The notes under the pieces: generated by a model
Databases searched by the model: none
What the model was told of the DNA's origin: nothing
Seen by the model: only the letters and a program-made list of their open reading frames with translations
Assembly: GCA_947588675.1 (NCBI GenBank)
Contig: CANPYY010000022.1
Coordinates: forward strand, 1-36,479
Reading direction: 5' to 3'
Origin: an uncultured Lachnospiraceae bacterium
GTDB lineage: Bacteria > Bacillota > Clostridia > Lachnospirales > Lachnospiraceae
DNA: 36,479 nt
In this document: positions 1 to 7,110 of the stretch, one piece after another
How positions within the stretch are numbered: the first letter of the stretch is position 1
Layout: the number at the start of each line of letters is the position of its first letter
Made by a program: the position numbers and the translations under genes

Positions 1-221
1 CTGTTTGTAAACAATTAATAGTTTTTTCTTATGAATTGCAATGAAAATACATTACTCTGCAATTTGGGGCGGTTTATTACGGCTTCGGGCAAATCGTTGA
101 AGTCCGTATGTTTGGTATCGGAAATAAATACAACTTGTCCAAACCGCATAAATAAGTTTATCTTTGCCGGCATGGCGCACAGTCGCAAAATAGTGTATAA
201 TAATATTATTATGTATATTCT
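1..221. other. Intergenic region upstream of the GH13 gene
   Basis: No convincing gene is seen here. A 66-codon open frame (31-231) has a composition unlike its neighbours and no ribosome binding site. A TATAAT sequence at 196-201 could be the -10 element of the GH13 gene, but no good -35 box lies 16-18 bases upstream, so the promoter is not firmly placed. A short TTGT-AA-ACAA palindrome lies near the left edge (5-14). Confidence 0.4.
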
Positions 222-235
222 AAGGAGATGAAATT

Positions 236-1543
236 ATGTGGATTGACAACAGCGTATTTTACCAGATATACCCTTTAGGGTTTTGCGGCGCCCCTTTTGA
301 GAATGACGGAGTGCTTGCGCACCGTATAAATAAAATTGAAAACTGGATTCCGCACATTAAAAAACTTGGCGCAGATGCAATATATTTTTCGCCCCTGTTT
401 GAATCTGATACACATGGCTACAATACAAGGGATTACAAGAAAATAGATACACGGCTTGGAACTAATGATGACTTTAAAAATCTGTGCAGGAAACTCTCTG
501 ACAACGGAATCCGTGTTGTACTTGACGGAGTATTTAACCACGTAGGACGCGGCTTTTTTGCTTTTCAGGATGTTCTTAAAAACAGACATGAATCACGTTA
601 TAAAGACTGGTTTTATATCGATTTCGGCGGTAATTCCAACTACAATGACGGTCTGTGGTATGAAGGATGGGAAGGCAACTATGACCTTGTAAAACTTAAC
701 CTCAGAAATGAAGAAGTCATTAACCATATATTTGAAGCAATCCGTTACTGGATTGAGGAATTTGACATAGACGGATTAAGACTGGACGTTGCATATTGTC
801 TGGATATGGATTTTCTTAGAAGATTGAGAAAATTCTGCGACTCCCTAAAACCTGATTTTGCTCTTATAGGAGAACTGCTGCATGGCGACTACAACAGATT
901 CGTAAACGATGATATGCTTCATAGTTGTACTAATTATGAATGTTACAAAGGATTGTTCTCAAGTTTTAATTCAATGAATATGTTTGAGATAGTCCACTCG
1001 CTTCTCAGGCAGTTTGGTCCTGAAAACTGGACTCTTTACAAAGGCAAACATCTTTTGTGTTTTGTCGATAACCATGACGTATCCCGCATCGCAAGCACGC
1101 TTACCAATGAAATGCACCTTAAACCGATTTATGGAATGCTGTTTGGTATGCCGGGAATCCCCTGCATATATTACGGAAGCGAATGGGGCGCAAAAGCCCA
1201 CAAAAGCGAAGGCGACCCTGCATTAAGGGCGTGTTTTGATGCCCCTGTTGAAAACGAGCTTACAGAATACATATCCACGCTTGCTTTTGCGCATAAAAAC
1301 AGCGACGCATTGTGTAACGGCGCTTTTTATTCCAAGGTACTCCAGAACAGGCACTGCGTATTTGAAAGAAACAGCGGCTCTGACAGAGTATACGTTGCGA
1401 TAAATGCCGACTGCGAAGCCGTTACAGTCCATTTCGATGCCGGCTGTAATAAACTTTCTGACCTGATTACCGGAAATCTGTTTGAATTTTACGGAAGTAT
1501 CACAATACCCGCTTACGGAGTAATGTATCTCGGGGCAGTGTAA
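236..1543 (+). CDS. Intracellular GH13 alpha-amylase family glycoside hydrolase
   Basis: This 435-residue protein is a GH13 retaining alpha-glucan hydrolase or transferase, with a (beta/alpha)8 barrel and a short C-terminal beta domain. The GH13 motifs are visible: DGVFNHVG (residues 97-104), GLRLDVA with the nucleophile Asp184, IGELLHG with the acid/base Glu213, and FVDNHD with the transition-state Asp281. No signal peptide is present, so it should act in the cytoplasm on imported maltodextrins; maltodextrin glucosidase, cyclomaltodextrinase or small alpha-amylase are the likely specificities, and sequence alone does not separate them. The ATG at 236 follows AAGGAG (222-227) at 8 bases. The gene stands alone on the plus strand with its own terminator, and no sugar transporter or regulator is adjacent. 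Confidence 0.93.
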   Translation: MWIDNSVFYQIYPLGFCGAPFENDGVLAHRINKIENWIPHIKKLGADAIYFSPLFESDTHGYNTRDYKKIDTRLGTNDDFKNLCRKLSDNGIRVVLDGVFNHVGRGFFAFQDVLKNRHESRYKDWFYIDFGGNSNYNDGLWYEGWEGNYDLVKLNLRNEEVINHIFEAIRYWIEEFDIDGLRLDVAYCLDMDFLRRLRKFCDSLKPDFALIGELLHGDYNRFVNDDMLHSCTNYECYKGLFSSFNSMNMFEIVHSLLRQFGPENWTLYKGKHLLCFVDNHDVSRIASTLTNEMHLKPIYGMLFGMPGIPCIYYGSEWGAKAHKSEGDPALRACFDAPVENELTEYISTLAFAHKNSDALCNGAFYSKVLQNRHCVFERNSGSDRVYVAINADCEAVTVHFDAGCNKLSDLITGNLFEFYGSITIPAYGVMYLGAV

Positions 1544-1558
1544 AAACACTGCCTTTCT
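1534..1558 (+). terminator. Rho-independent terminator of the GH13 gene
   Basis: A perfect 8-bp stem (GGCAGTGT / ACACTGCC, 1534-1541 and 1546-1553) with an AAAA loop is followed by TTTCT. The stop codon TAA (1541-1543) lies inside the hairpin. The T tract is short. No T run exists on the opposite strand, so it should not serve the convergent MATE gene. Confidence 0.65.
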
Positions 1559-1562
1559 GATA

Positions 1563-2921
1563 CTACTTCGTATCTTCCATATGCTTAAAATACTTTTTCA
1601 TCGTAACCGCGAATAATATTGCCGAAAGCATTACCGCAATATAGTCGGTAACCGGCTGTACCCTCGCAAGCATATATGGCGAGTTAAATAATTTATTAAA
1701 CAAAAACAGCAGAGGCAAAAATACCAGTCCCTGTCTGCTTATTGATAAAATAAGTGAAGGAAGGGCTGCTCCCGTAGACTGTATCGCATTAATAAGCACA
1801 AAAAGTATTCCAAGTACAGGTCCCGAATATATGTATATCCTGGAAAACGCAAATCCATATGAGAAGGCGTCTTTATTTTCCAGAAAGGCCCTTACAAGCG
1901 GCGCTGCTCCAAAATAACAAAGCACTGTCATTACGGCGCTCATGCAAAAAGCGAGTAACAATGAAAATTTTAATATTGCCATATATCTTTTTTTATTTCC
2001 CGCGCCATAACAATAACCCAGAAGCGGCTGTATACCCGTTCCCAGTCCGATAAGCAGCATAACAACTATCATGTTTACTTTCATCGCAACTCCAAGTCCT
2101 GCAACCGCCATATCGTCAAAATGGCTCATAAGATTATTAATTATTATGTTAGACGTACTCATAAGCACACTGTTAAGTGAAGCAGGAATACCTATTGCAA
2201 ATACTCCCGTTATTATTCTTTTATTAACTTTATAATCCGACGGTCTAATTGAAAGCATTGTCTTTTTGGAAAGCAGATGACTGACATATACAATAGTAGA
2301 TACTATGTTTCCAATCACTGTAGCTATCGCCGCACCTGCAACATCCCAGCCAAACCCAATTATCATGACAGGGTCAAGTATGATATTTGTAATATTTCCA
2401 AGTACCATTCCAAGCATGGCTTTATTTGCATTGCCATCTGCACGTATTATATTACTGAAACTGTTGCTGACAATAAGAAATGGTATTCCGGTAGCTACTA
2501 TTCCAAGATACTGTTTTGTATATCCTATTGTTTCATTGCTCGCGCCAACAGTCCTGCATATAGGCTCATTAAAAATTATAAGCATAACCATTGCTATTAT
2601 TCCTGTTACAAGCCCCGTCCAGAAACAAAATGCCGACGTATATTTAGCGTGCTGATTTTTCCCCTCGCCGAGCATTCTTGATATAAGCGAAGTTCCTCCA
2701 ATACCAAATAACATTCCTATCGCCATAAAGATAAGAAATACCGGCGTGGCGAGCGATACTGCCGCCACCATATAAGCATTTTTTGTCTGCCCTATAAAAA
2801 ATGTATCTGCCAAATTATATACAAGAACCATTATCATACTTATTATAGATGGTATTATATTACTTAATACGGCTTTTGGAACCGGAGCATTTTTAAATAT
2901 ATCAGTTGTATTTTTCTGCAT
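1563..2921 (-). CDS. MATE family multidrug/cation antiporter
   Basis: The 452-residue protein has about 12 hydrophobic segments and two homologous halves, typical of the MATE family (MepA/DinF-like branch), which exports drugs or metabolites in exchange for Na+ or H+. The N-terminal region reads IPSIISMIMVLVYNLADTFFIG, as in MepA-type proteins, followed by GIGGTSLISRMLGEG; the second half contains GLGTGIQPLLGYCYGAG. The length matches the family norm of about 450. The ATG follows an AGAGGAG ribosome binding site, and a good promoter lies upstream (2966-2994). No dedicated regulator is adjacent and the substrate is unknown. Confidence 0.93.
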   Translation of the reverse strand: MQKNTTDIFKNAPVPKAVLSNIIPSIISMIMVLVYNLADTFFIGQTKNAYMVAAVSLATPVFLIFMAIGMLFGIGGTSLISRMLGEGKNQHAKYTSAFCFWTGLVTGIIAMVMLIIFNEPICRTVGASNETIGYTKQYLGIVATGIPFLIVSNSFSNIIRADGNANKAMLGMVLGNITNIILDPVMIIGFGWDVAGAAIATVIGNIVSTIVYVSHLLSKKTMLSIRPSDYKVNKRIITGVFAIGIPASLNSVLMSTSNIIINNLMSHFDDMAVAGLGVAMKVNMIVVMLLIGLGTGIQPLLGYCYGAGNKKRYMAILKFSLLLAFCMSAVMTVLCYFGAAPLVRAFLENKDAFSYGFAFSRIYIYSGPVLGILFVLINAIQSTGAALPSLILSISRQGLVFLPLLFLFNKLFNSPYMLARVQPVTDYIAVMLSAILFAVTMKKYFKHMEDTK

Positions 2922-2965
2922 GTAAAATCTCCTCTCTGTTATATATCTGACAGCGTATGAAGCAT

Positions 2966-2994
2966 ATTCTACTATATTTAAAAATAAAAGACAA
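2966..2994 (-). promoter_or_regulatory. Sigma-A-type promoter of the MATE gene
   Basis: On the minus strand, TTGTCT (2994-2989) and TAGAAT (2971-2966) are separated by 17 bases. It sits about 45 bases upstream of the MATE start codon, so the MATE gene is probably transcribed alone. Confidence 0.6.
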
Positions 2995-3026
2995 GTGTAA
3001 ATTGGTGATATTATGTGTTTATGCTA

Positions 3027-4280
3027 TTATTTTATCATATACTTAGTACCCCTTCCCCTGCCTTCAATTTTTACAACACCTTTTTTGCCCATCTCTTTCA
3101 GTAACTGTGTTGTCTTTGATTTGCCAAATGTAACATAGGGAGCAATTTCACTGATTGATTTCAACATCGTCTTGCTTAAAATCTTATATATTTTTCTTTC
3201 GTCTTCCGTTAAATTCAGGTTTTTCTCAAAAACTGGTAGTACAATCTTAATCGTATTTTCCGACAATTCAAAGTCAGGCTGTTTTAATCCTTCTGCATAG
3301 AGTTGTTTTATTCGTGTAATTCCTGTACCGAATATTTCAACAAGCCCCAATCTGTAAAATACATTGGCCAAATTTCTATTTCTTAAAACCGAAAGTTTTC
3401 CCGCCAAATACTCATCTTCTGTGATTCCAGATGGCAGCCCTCCCGGAGAAATAATTTCTATTCTGTCATCAAACAGCGAAACCTTTATCTGTGACTCTAC
3501 ATCCCACACTCTATGAATCAATGCATTTGCAATTGCTTCTCTGAATGCAGCTTCCGGTATTCTTTCCACCTTTTTCCTGTCGACGCCTTGTATTTCTTCA
3601 TATTGATAATAATCTCTGAACACTTCTAATACTTTTTCATATACTGTCAAAACAGATATATTATCAAATGTCACTCTCTTATGTATCACGCTAATGTTTT
3701 CACCAAACTTCACAATATCAATTCCCGGAAAATGATTTTTATCTGCTAAAATACCGGCCGCATTATTATATCCAATGTTGCTGTTATATAAATCAAGCGT
3801 TTTCAAGGTATCCTGATTAAAGGTTTCTATCTGAATACATTCCTTTAATTTTTGGCATAACGTATCAAACGTCAGTTTTTGATCTTCACACGGCAATTCT
3901 TCAAATCTGATATTTTTCCCTTCTAAAATAAGTCTTGACAACTCCAGTGTATCCACCTCTATTGTTGCTGTATCATTTCGTTTGTATGCTTTTGATTTAT
4001 ATAAATATGGCTTTTGAGATCCGCTTTTTACAGTTAGTTTTATTGTTCTGTCATTATTCTGTGGTTCCAGTGTATAATCAGGCTGCGGAGTAATATTGTC
4101 ATTCACTTTGTTTTCAATATCCATACACGCTTGTTTTACATCTGGCAGTCCTTTGATATTACCTTTGTCATCAATACCAAAAAATATTTCTCCCCCATCG
4201 TAATTTGAAAAAGCACTGACTGTCTTTAAAAATGTATTGGTAATTTTTTCTTTGAACTCTGTTATTCTTGTTTCACGCAT
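3027..4280 (-). CDS. AlbA_2/Schlafen-type putative DNA-binding protein with GHKL ATPase-like domain
   Basis: The 417-residue product has an N-terminal AlbA_2 (divergent AAA_4/Schlafen-like) domain, seen in RITEFKEKI, the FSNYDGGEIFFGIDDKGNIKG stretch (about 25-45) and the following region to about residue 120. It continues into a domain with AFREAIANALIHRVWD and ISPGGLPSGIT, typical of the HATPase_c_4 region of these RecG-like proteins. A winged-helix-like C-terminus follows (TFGKSKTTQLLKEMGKKGVVKIEG). These proteins are usually called transcriptional regulators, but several lie in defence or mobile islands and no role is proven. The ATG at 4280 was chosen because GGAAAGGAAG precedes it at about 9 bases; the longer open frame starts with TTG inside the inverted repeat and lacks a binding site. 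Confidence 0.85.
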   Translation of the reverse strand: MRETRITEFKEKITNTFLKTVSAFSNYDGGEIFFGIDDKGNIKGLPDVKQACMDIENKVNDNITPQPDYTLEPQNNDRTIKLTVKSGSQKPYLYKSKAYKRNDTATIEVDTLELSRLILEGKNIRFEELPCEDQKLTFDTLCQKLKECIQIETFNQDTLKTLDLYNSNIGYNNAAGILADKNHFPGIDIVKFGENISVIHKRVTFDNISVLTVYEKVLEVFRDYYQYEEIQGVDRKKVERIPEAAFREAIANALIHRVWDVESQIKVSLFDDRIEIISPGGLPSGITEDEYLAGKLSVLRNRNLANVFYRLGLVEIFGTGITRIKQLYAEGLKQPDFELSENTIKIVLPVFEKNLNLTEDERKIYKILSKTMLKSISEIAPYVTFGKSKTTQLLKEMGKKGVVKIEGRGRGTKYMIK

Positions 4281-4321
4281 ACACTGTACTTCCTTTCCAG
4301 TTTTACTGCTTATATTATACG

Positions 4322-4379
4322 CAAAAGCACTCAAAAAATCAATCGTAAAAAAATACGATTGATTTTTTGAGTGCTTTTG
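4322..4379. repeat. 26-bp perfect inverted repeat with 6-nt loop
   Basis: The left arm 4322-4347 and right arm 4354-4379 are exact reverse complements, separated by six A residues. The arms contain CAAAAGCACTC, AAAAAA and TCAATCGTA blocks and are AT-rich. It lies about 40 bases upstream of the AlbA_2 start codon and downstream of the ImmA/IrrE-Fic gene. It may terminate the latter, act as a regulatory hairpin, or be a small miniature element; it lacks the GC-rich stem and asymmetric T tail of a classical terminator. Confidence 0.8.
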
Positions 4380-4452
4380 ACATTAAATCTCTTCCCCAAA
4401 TAGTGAAGTAATAATGTAATAAACGCCTTTTCCCGCCGTGAAACCATTGATT

Positions 4453-4554
4453 TTACAAGCTTTTCCAGAATTTTTCAACATCCTGCCGTGGCAGACGAAA
4501 AGTATTATAATCATAAGGAGTTCTCTCTTGAAATGCCGTGATATTCCCCGTACA
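4453..4554 (-). pseudogene. Possible gene remnant reading on from the Fic stop codon
   Basis: Directly after the TAA of the ImmA/IrrE-Fic gene, the same frame stays open for 33 codons up to a stop at 4453-4455. The translation looks protein-like (ITAFQERTPYDYNTF, then RLPRQDVEKFWKSL). It may be the decayed end of another gene or an ancestral extension of the Fic protein. I do not recognise its family, and chance is possible at this length. Confidence 0.25.
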
Positions 4555-5934
4555 TTACACTTCACAATTCTCACCTATAGATATCTTATTAAGTTTCATC
4601 GCACTTCGAATTGTCTCTCTCATAAAGACTTTATACAATTTATCATAATTTCCTTTTGTGTCAACATTCTTCAATCCATCATAATATTCATCTTTTTCAG
4701 GAAATTTAATGTAAATAGGCGGAAGTCCTTTCAATCTATACGTCCAGTTTAATAATGCCCGTGAACAACGTCCATTACCATCTCCAAAAGGATGTATTAC
4801 AGTCAATCTGTGATGTATTGCTGCTGCTTGTTTTATTACTTCTGAATTTGACATATTATCAATATTTTTTATCAGTTCGTCCATTGGTCCTGACAATTTA
4901 ATTACTTCCCGGACTATAAGATGATAGTCTACAGTCTCAAATTCCGCACCAGTAACATAATTATTATCTTGTCTATATACACCTCCCGCATCCGGAAACG
5001 GAGCATACTGATACAACATCTTATTCAACTTTTGTATTTTATAAATATCCAATTTATCTGTTGTTTCATATATGTAATCATACAATGCAGAATGTCCTGC
5101 CACTTGAATGATTTCTTCACAGTTTTCTCTACAATACTGGCTTTTTGATTTGTTATAACGCAAATCTGCAATAATTTCTGCCACAACATCTTCATCTAAG
5201 TTAAGCTTTTCCAGCCGGTTTTCATGGTATATAAAATTATTCTTGAAAATGTACCAAGCATACTTGTTACTTACACTCCAAAAATATTCATAAGAATTAA
5301 CAACTTGCTCCCACAAATTTACATTTTCAAGATCCAATCCCAACTCTATTTTTCTCTGTTCCGGCTTGTATTTCTTATTATCTCTTCTTATTATTTTAGA
5401 ATCTTTGTCCTCAGACCAAAAAGTTGTTTTATATGCTACTGAAAAAACAGCCGATTCAAAACTAACTCCAAAAAATTCAGCAATTTTCAAAATTCCATCT
5501 CTATTCACCTTACCATTGATTGCGTATTTTGAAGCCATCATTTTAAGATATTTTGCAGGCATAAGCAATTCAGAAGCAAATGCATCTGCATATTTTTCAA
5601 TCATGCTTTTCTTCCCACTAATAGGACATATACTATTTCCCCTGTCTTTTATATGATGGCATAGTTCATGCGCTGCTGTATATCTTTGACGAGTTATTGG
5701 CCTTCCAAAATTAATACCAATAACAGGTATATCATCCGAATCCTCCGGCAAAACATAAATACCCTCCAAATCCTTAAATTCTATAAATTGATATACTATT
5801 CCAAAATCACGTATCATTTTAAATGGATCAATAGGAAAGGAGGGAGCTTTATCACCAAAATATAATCTTAATACCTCTTGAGCCAATGTCTCTGCCGACA
5901 TTCCCCTATGATATAATTCTGCAACATCTCTCAA
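4555..5934 (-). CDS. ImmA/IrrE metallopeptidase-Fic domain fusion protein
   Basis: This 459-residue protein joins two domains. Residues 1-180 form an ImmA/IrrE (DUF955) zinc peptidase: HELCHH gives the HExxH motif at 89-93, and EKYADAFASELLMP (from 113) supplies the probable third ligand Glu113. Family members such as ImmA and IrrE/PprI cleave XRE-type repressors. Residues about 240-445 form a Fic domain with HPFGDGNGRCSR at 381-392, a full match to the HxFx(D/E)GNGRxxR active site that transfers AMP or other nucleotide groups to target proteins. By eye I found no exact (S/T)xxxE(G/N) inhibitory helix. The gene overlaps the upstream XRE gene by 4 bases (ATGA), so they are probably translationally coupled. 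A toxin-antitoxin, defence or stress-switch role is inferred. Confidence 0.9.
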   Translation of the reverse strand: MRDVAELYHRGMSAETLAQEVLRLYFGDKAPSFPIDPFKMIRDFGIVYQFIEFKDLEGIYVLPEDSDDIPVIGINFGRPITRQRYTAAHELCHHIKDRGNSICPISGKKSMIEKYADAFASELLMPAKYLKMMASKYAINGKVNRDGILKIAEFFGVSFESAVFSVAYKTTFWSEDKDSKIIRRDNKKYKPEQRKIELGLDLENVNLWEQVVNSYEYFWSVSNKYAWYIFKNNFIYHENRLEKLNLDEDVVAEIIADLRYNKSKSQYCRENCEEIIQVAGHSALYDYIYETTDKLDIYKIQKLNKMLYQYAPFPDAGGVYRQDNNYVTGAEFETVDYHLIVREVIKLSGPMDELIKNIDNMSNSEVIKQAAAIHHRLTVIHPFGDGNGRCSRALLNWTYRLKGLPPIYIKFPEKDEYYDGLKNVDTKGNYDKLYKVFMRETIRSAMKLNKISIGENCEV

Positions 5935-6242
5935 CTCATATTCTCCTTGTATCTACGCTTAAAGTTTATTAAATTCATAATCTCTTTTTTATCTATATCA
6001 GATAATTCTGAAAAAGTTCGTGCAAATGCCTTAACTTCATTTTCCTCAGATACATCGCCGTATAACAATTCATCTATTGTTACACCATATAGTTCAGAAA
6101 ATTTTGTCAATTCATCAGTAGTCACTTTTCTTGTTCCAGCTTCTATTGCGACTATAGTAGTCCTAGTCATGCCTAATTGTTTTGCTACAAATTCCTGTGA
6201 AAGTTTCAATCCTTTACGTACTTGTTTTAATCGTTCATTCAT
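5931..6242 (-). CDS. XRE family transcriptional regulator paired with ImmA/IrrE-Fic
   Basis: The 103-residue protein has an N-terminal Cro/C1 helix-turn-helix (LKQVRKGLKLSQEFVAKQ, then LGMTRTTIVAIEAGTR, about residues 4-40). After YGVTIDELLYG comes a charged C-terminal tail of about 40 residues. It is the expected repressor, and possible cleavage substrate, of the metallopeptidase encoded immediately downstream with a 4-base overlap. The ATG at 6242 follows AAGGAG (6258-6253) by 10 bases; the longer open frame begins with TTG and lacks a binding site. A palindrome at 6306-6332 next to the predicted promoter is its likely operator. Partnership with the fusion protein is inferred from gene order. 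Confidence 0.9.
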   Translation of the reverse strand: MNERLKQVRKGLKLSQEFVAKQLGMTRTTIVAIEAGTRKVTTDELTKFSELYGVTIDELLYGDVSEENEVKAFARTFSELSDIDKKEIMNLINFKRRYKENMS

Positions 6243-6274
6243 ATTCCTCTTTCTCCTTTCATCAGTCTCTATAT

Positions 6275-6332
6275 ACCATACCACCAACAGATTGATTTTG
6301 CAACATAAAATGTCAGAATTTACGACATTTTA
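6275..6332 (-). promoter_or_regulatory. Promoter and candidate operator of the XRE/ImmA-Fic unit
   Basis: A perfect inverted repeat with 9-bp arms and a 9-bp spacer, TAAAATGTC-N9-GACATTTTA, occupies 6306-6332. Immediately downstream on the minus strand are TTGCAA (6303-6298) and TATGGT (6280-6275) with a 17-base spacer, a plausible -35/-10 pair. The arrangement fits autoregulation by the XRE protein. The palindrome is seen directly; its use as an operator is inferred. Confidence 0.5.
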
Positions 6333-6376
6333 TCTCTGTCAAATCAGAAATATTGGAATTACCTTATGCCATTACC

Positions 6377-6493
6377 TTATAGAATACTTCTCATAAGGAT
6401 AAAAAATTTTGCATATCCCTGTTTCATTGTACCAGCTACCTTTACGGCAGGATATGCTCTAAGCTCGTTAATTTTTTGTTCCAGCTTGTCCAT
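6377..6493 (-). pseudogene. Short 38-codon reading frame, possible truncated gene
   Basis: An ATG at 6493, just after an in-frame TGA and about 12 bases after AAAGGA, opens a 38-codon frame. Its protein-like start is MDKLEQKINELRAYPAVKVA, and it continues GTMKQGYAKFFILMRSIL and stops. It may be the 5' remnant of a gene cut off when the neighbouring XRE/Fic block was acquired, or a small protein. No family is recognised. Confidence 0.35.
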
Positions 6494-6537
6494 TTGTCAC
6501 ATCATCCTTTTTTAATTTAGTATAACCTATTCCCATC

Positions 6538-6573
6538 AAAAAAAGCAGCCGGCAAATGGAATCTGCCGACTGC
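6538..6573 (-). terminator. Rho-independent terminator of mscL
   Basis: On the minus strand, GCAGTCGGCA and TGCCGGCTGC form a 10-bp stem with one G-T pair and a 9-base loop (6573-6545), followed by seven T residues. It lies 45 bases after the mscL stop codon. Confidence 0.9.
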
Positions 6574-6618
6574 ATATCATATATGTGTTTATTCTATTTT
6601 TGCTTTCTTCAAATAATT

Positions 6619-7035
6619 TTATACATCCGACGTACAGTGAGGACATTTTGTTGCTTTAATCGGAATTTCACTGCAGCAATAAGGGCATATCTTGGTTGTA
6701 GCAGGAGCTTCTTCTTCCTCTTTTTTAGAGCCAAATCTGGATGTTGCGCCATTCATAATCTTGACTATAACAAATATTACAAGCGCCATAATCAGGAAAT
6801 TAATTACTGCGGTAATGAATTTACCATAGTTAAGTGTTGCTTCTCCGAGGAGCGTAACGCTGAACCTGTCAAAATTCATTCCTCCGAACAATCCAAGAAG
6901 CGGATTGATAATATCCTCTACCAAAGAGGAAACAATAGTGGTAAATGCTCCGCCTATGATAATACCTATTGCCATATCCATTACATTACCACGGCTGACA
7001 AATTCTTTAAACTCTTTAAAAAATTTCTTTATCAT
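6619..7035 (-). CDS. mscL: Large-conductance mechanosensitive channel MscL with C-terminal zinc ribbon
   Basis: This 138-residue membrane protein is MscL, the pentameric channel that opens under high membrane tension to release solutes in hypo-osmotic shock. The N-terminus (FKEFVSRGNVMDMAIGIIIG), the first helix up to about residue 45 and the second helix (TAVINFLIMALVIFVIVKIM) are typical. Unusually, the acidic linker KKEEEEAP is followed by a two-knuckle cysteine motif, CPYC at 117-120 and CPHC at 131-134, which looks like a zinc ribbon replacing the usual C-terminal helix bundle. The ATG follows AAAGGAG, a strong promoter lies at 7077-7106, and a terminator follows, so the gene is monocistronic. 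Confidence 0.95.
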   Translation of the reverse strand: MIKKFFKEFKEFVSRGNVMDMAIGIIIGGAFTTIVSSLVEDIINPLLGLFGGMNFDRFSVTLLGEATLNYGKFITAVINFLIMALVIFVIVKIMNGATSRFGSKKEEEEAPATTKICPYCCSEIPIKATKCPHCTSDV

Positions 7036-7076
7036 GTTATGTACTTCTCCTTTCGTATCTTGTATATTTATCTATG

Positions 7077-7106
7077 ATTATATCCTTAATCCGGACATAC
7101 TGTCAA
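7077..7106 (-). promoter_or_regulatory. Promoter of mscL
   Basis: Consensus TTGACA (7106-7101) and TATAAT (7082-7077) are separated by 18 bases on the minus strand, between the end of the subtilase gene and mscL. The initiation point would be about 35 bases upstream of the mscL start. Confidence 0.8.
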
Positions 7107-7110
7107 TGCC

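Noticed and set aside
31-231. 66-codon open frame upstream of the GH13 gene
   Set aside because: It has no ribosome binding site, its composition is not protein-like, and it contains the promoter and leader of the GH13 gene.
4281-4334. Longer TTG-initiated start of the AlbA_2 gene
   Set aside because: The extra 18 residues are translated from the inverted repeat arm and leader, and the ATG at 4280 has a clear ribosome binding site.
4383-4574. 63-codon minus-strand open frame after the Fic gene
   Set aside because: It overlaps the end of the Fic gene in another frame, lacks a binding site, and the in-frame continuation of the Fic frame looks more protein-like.
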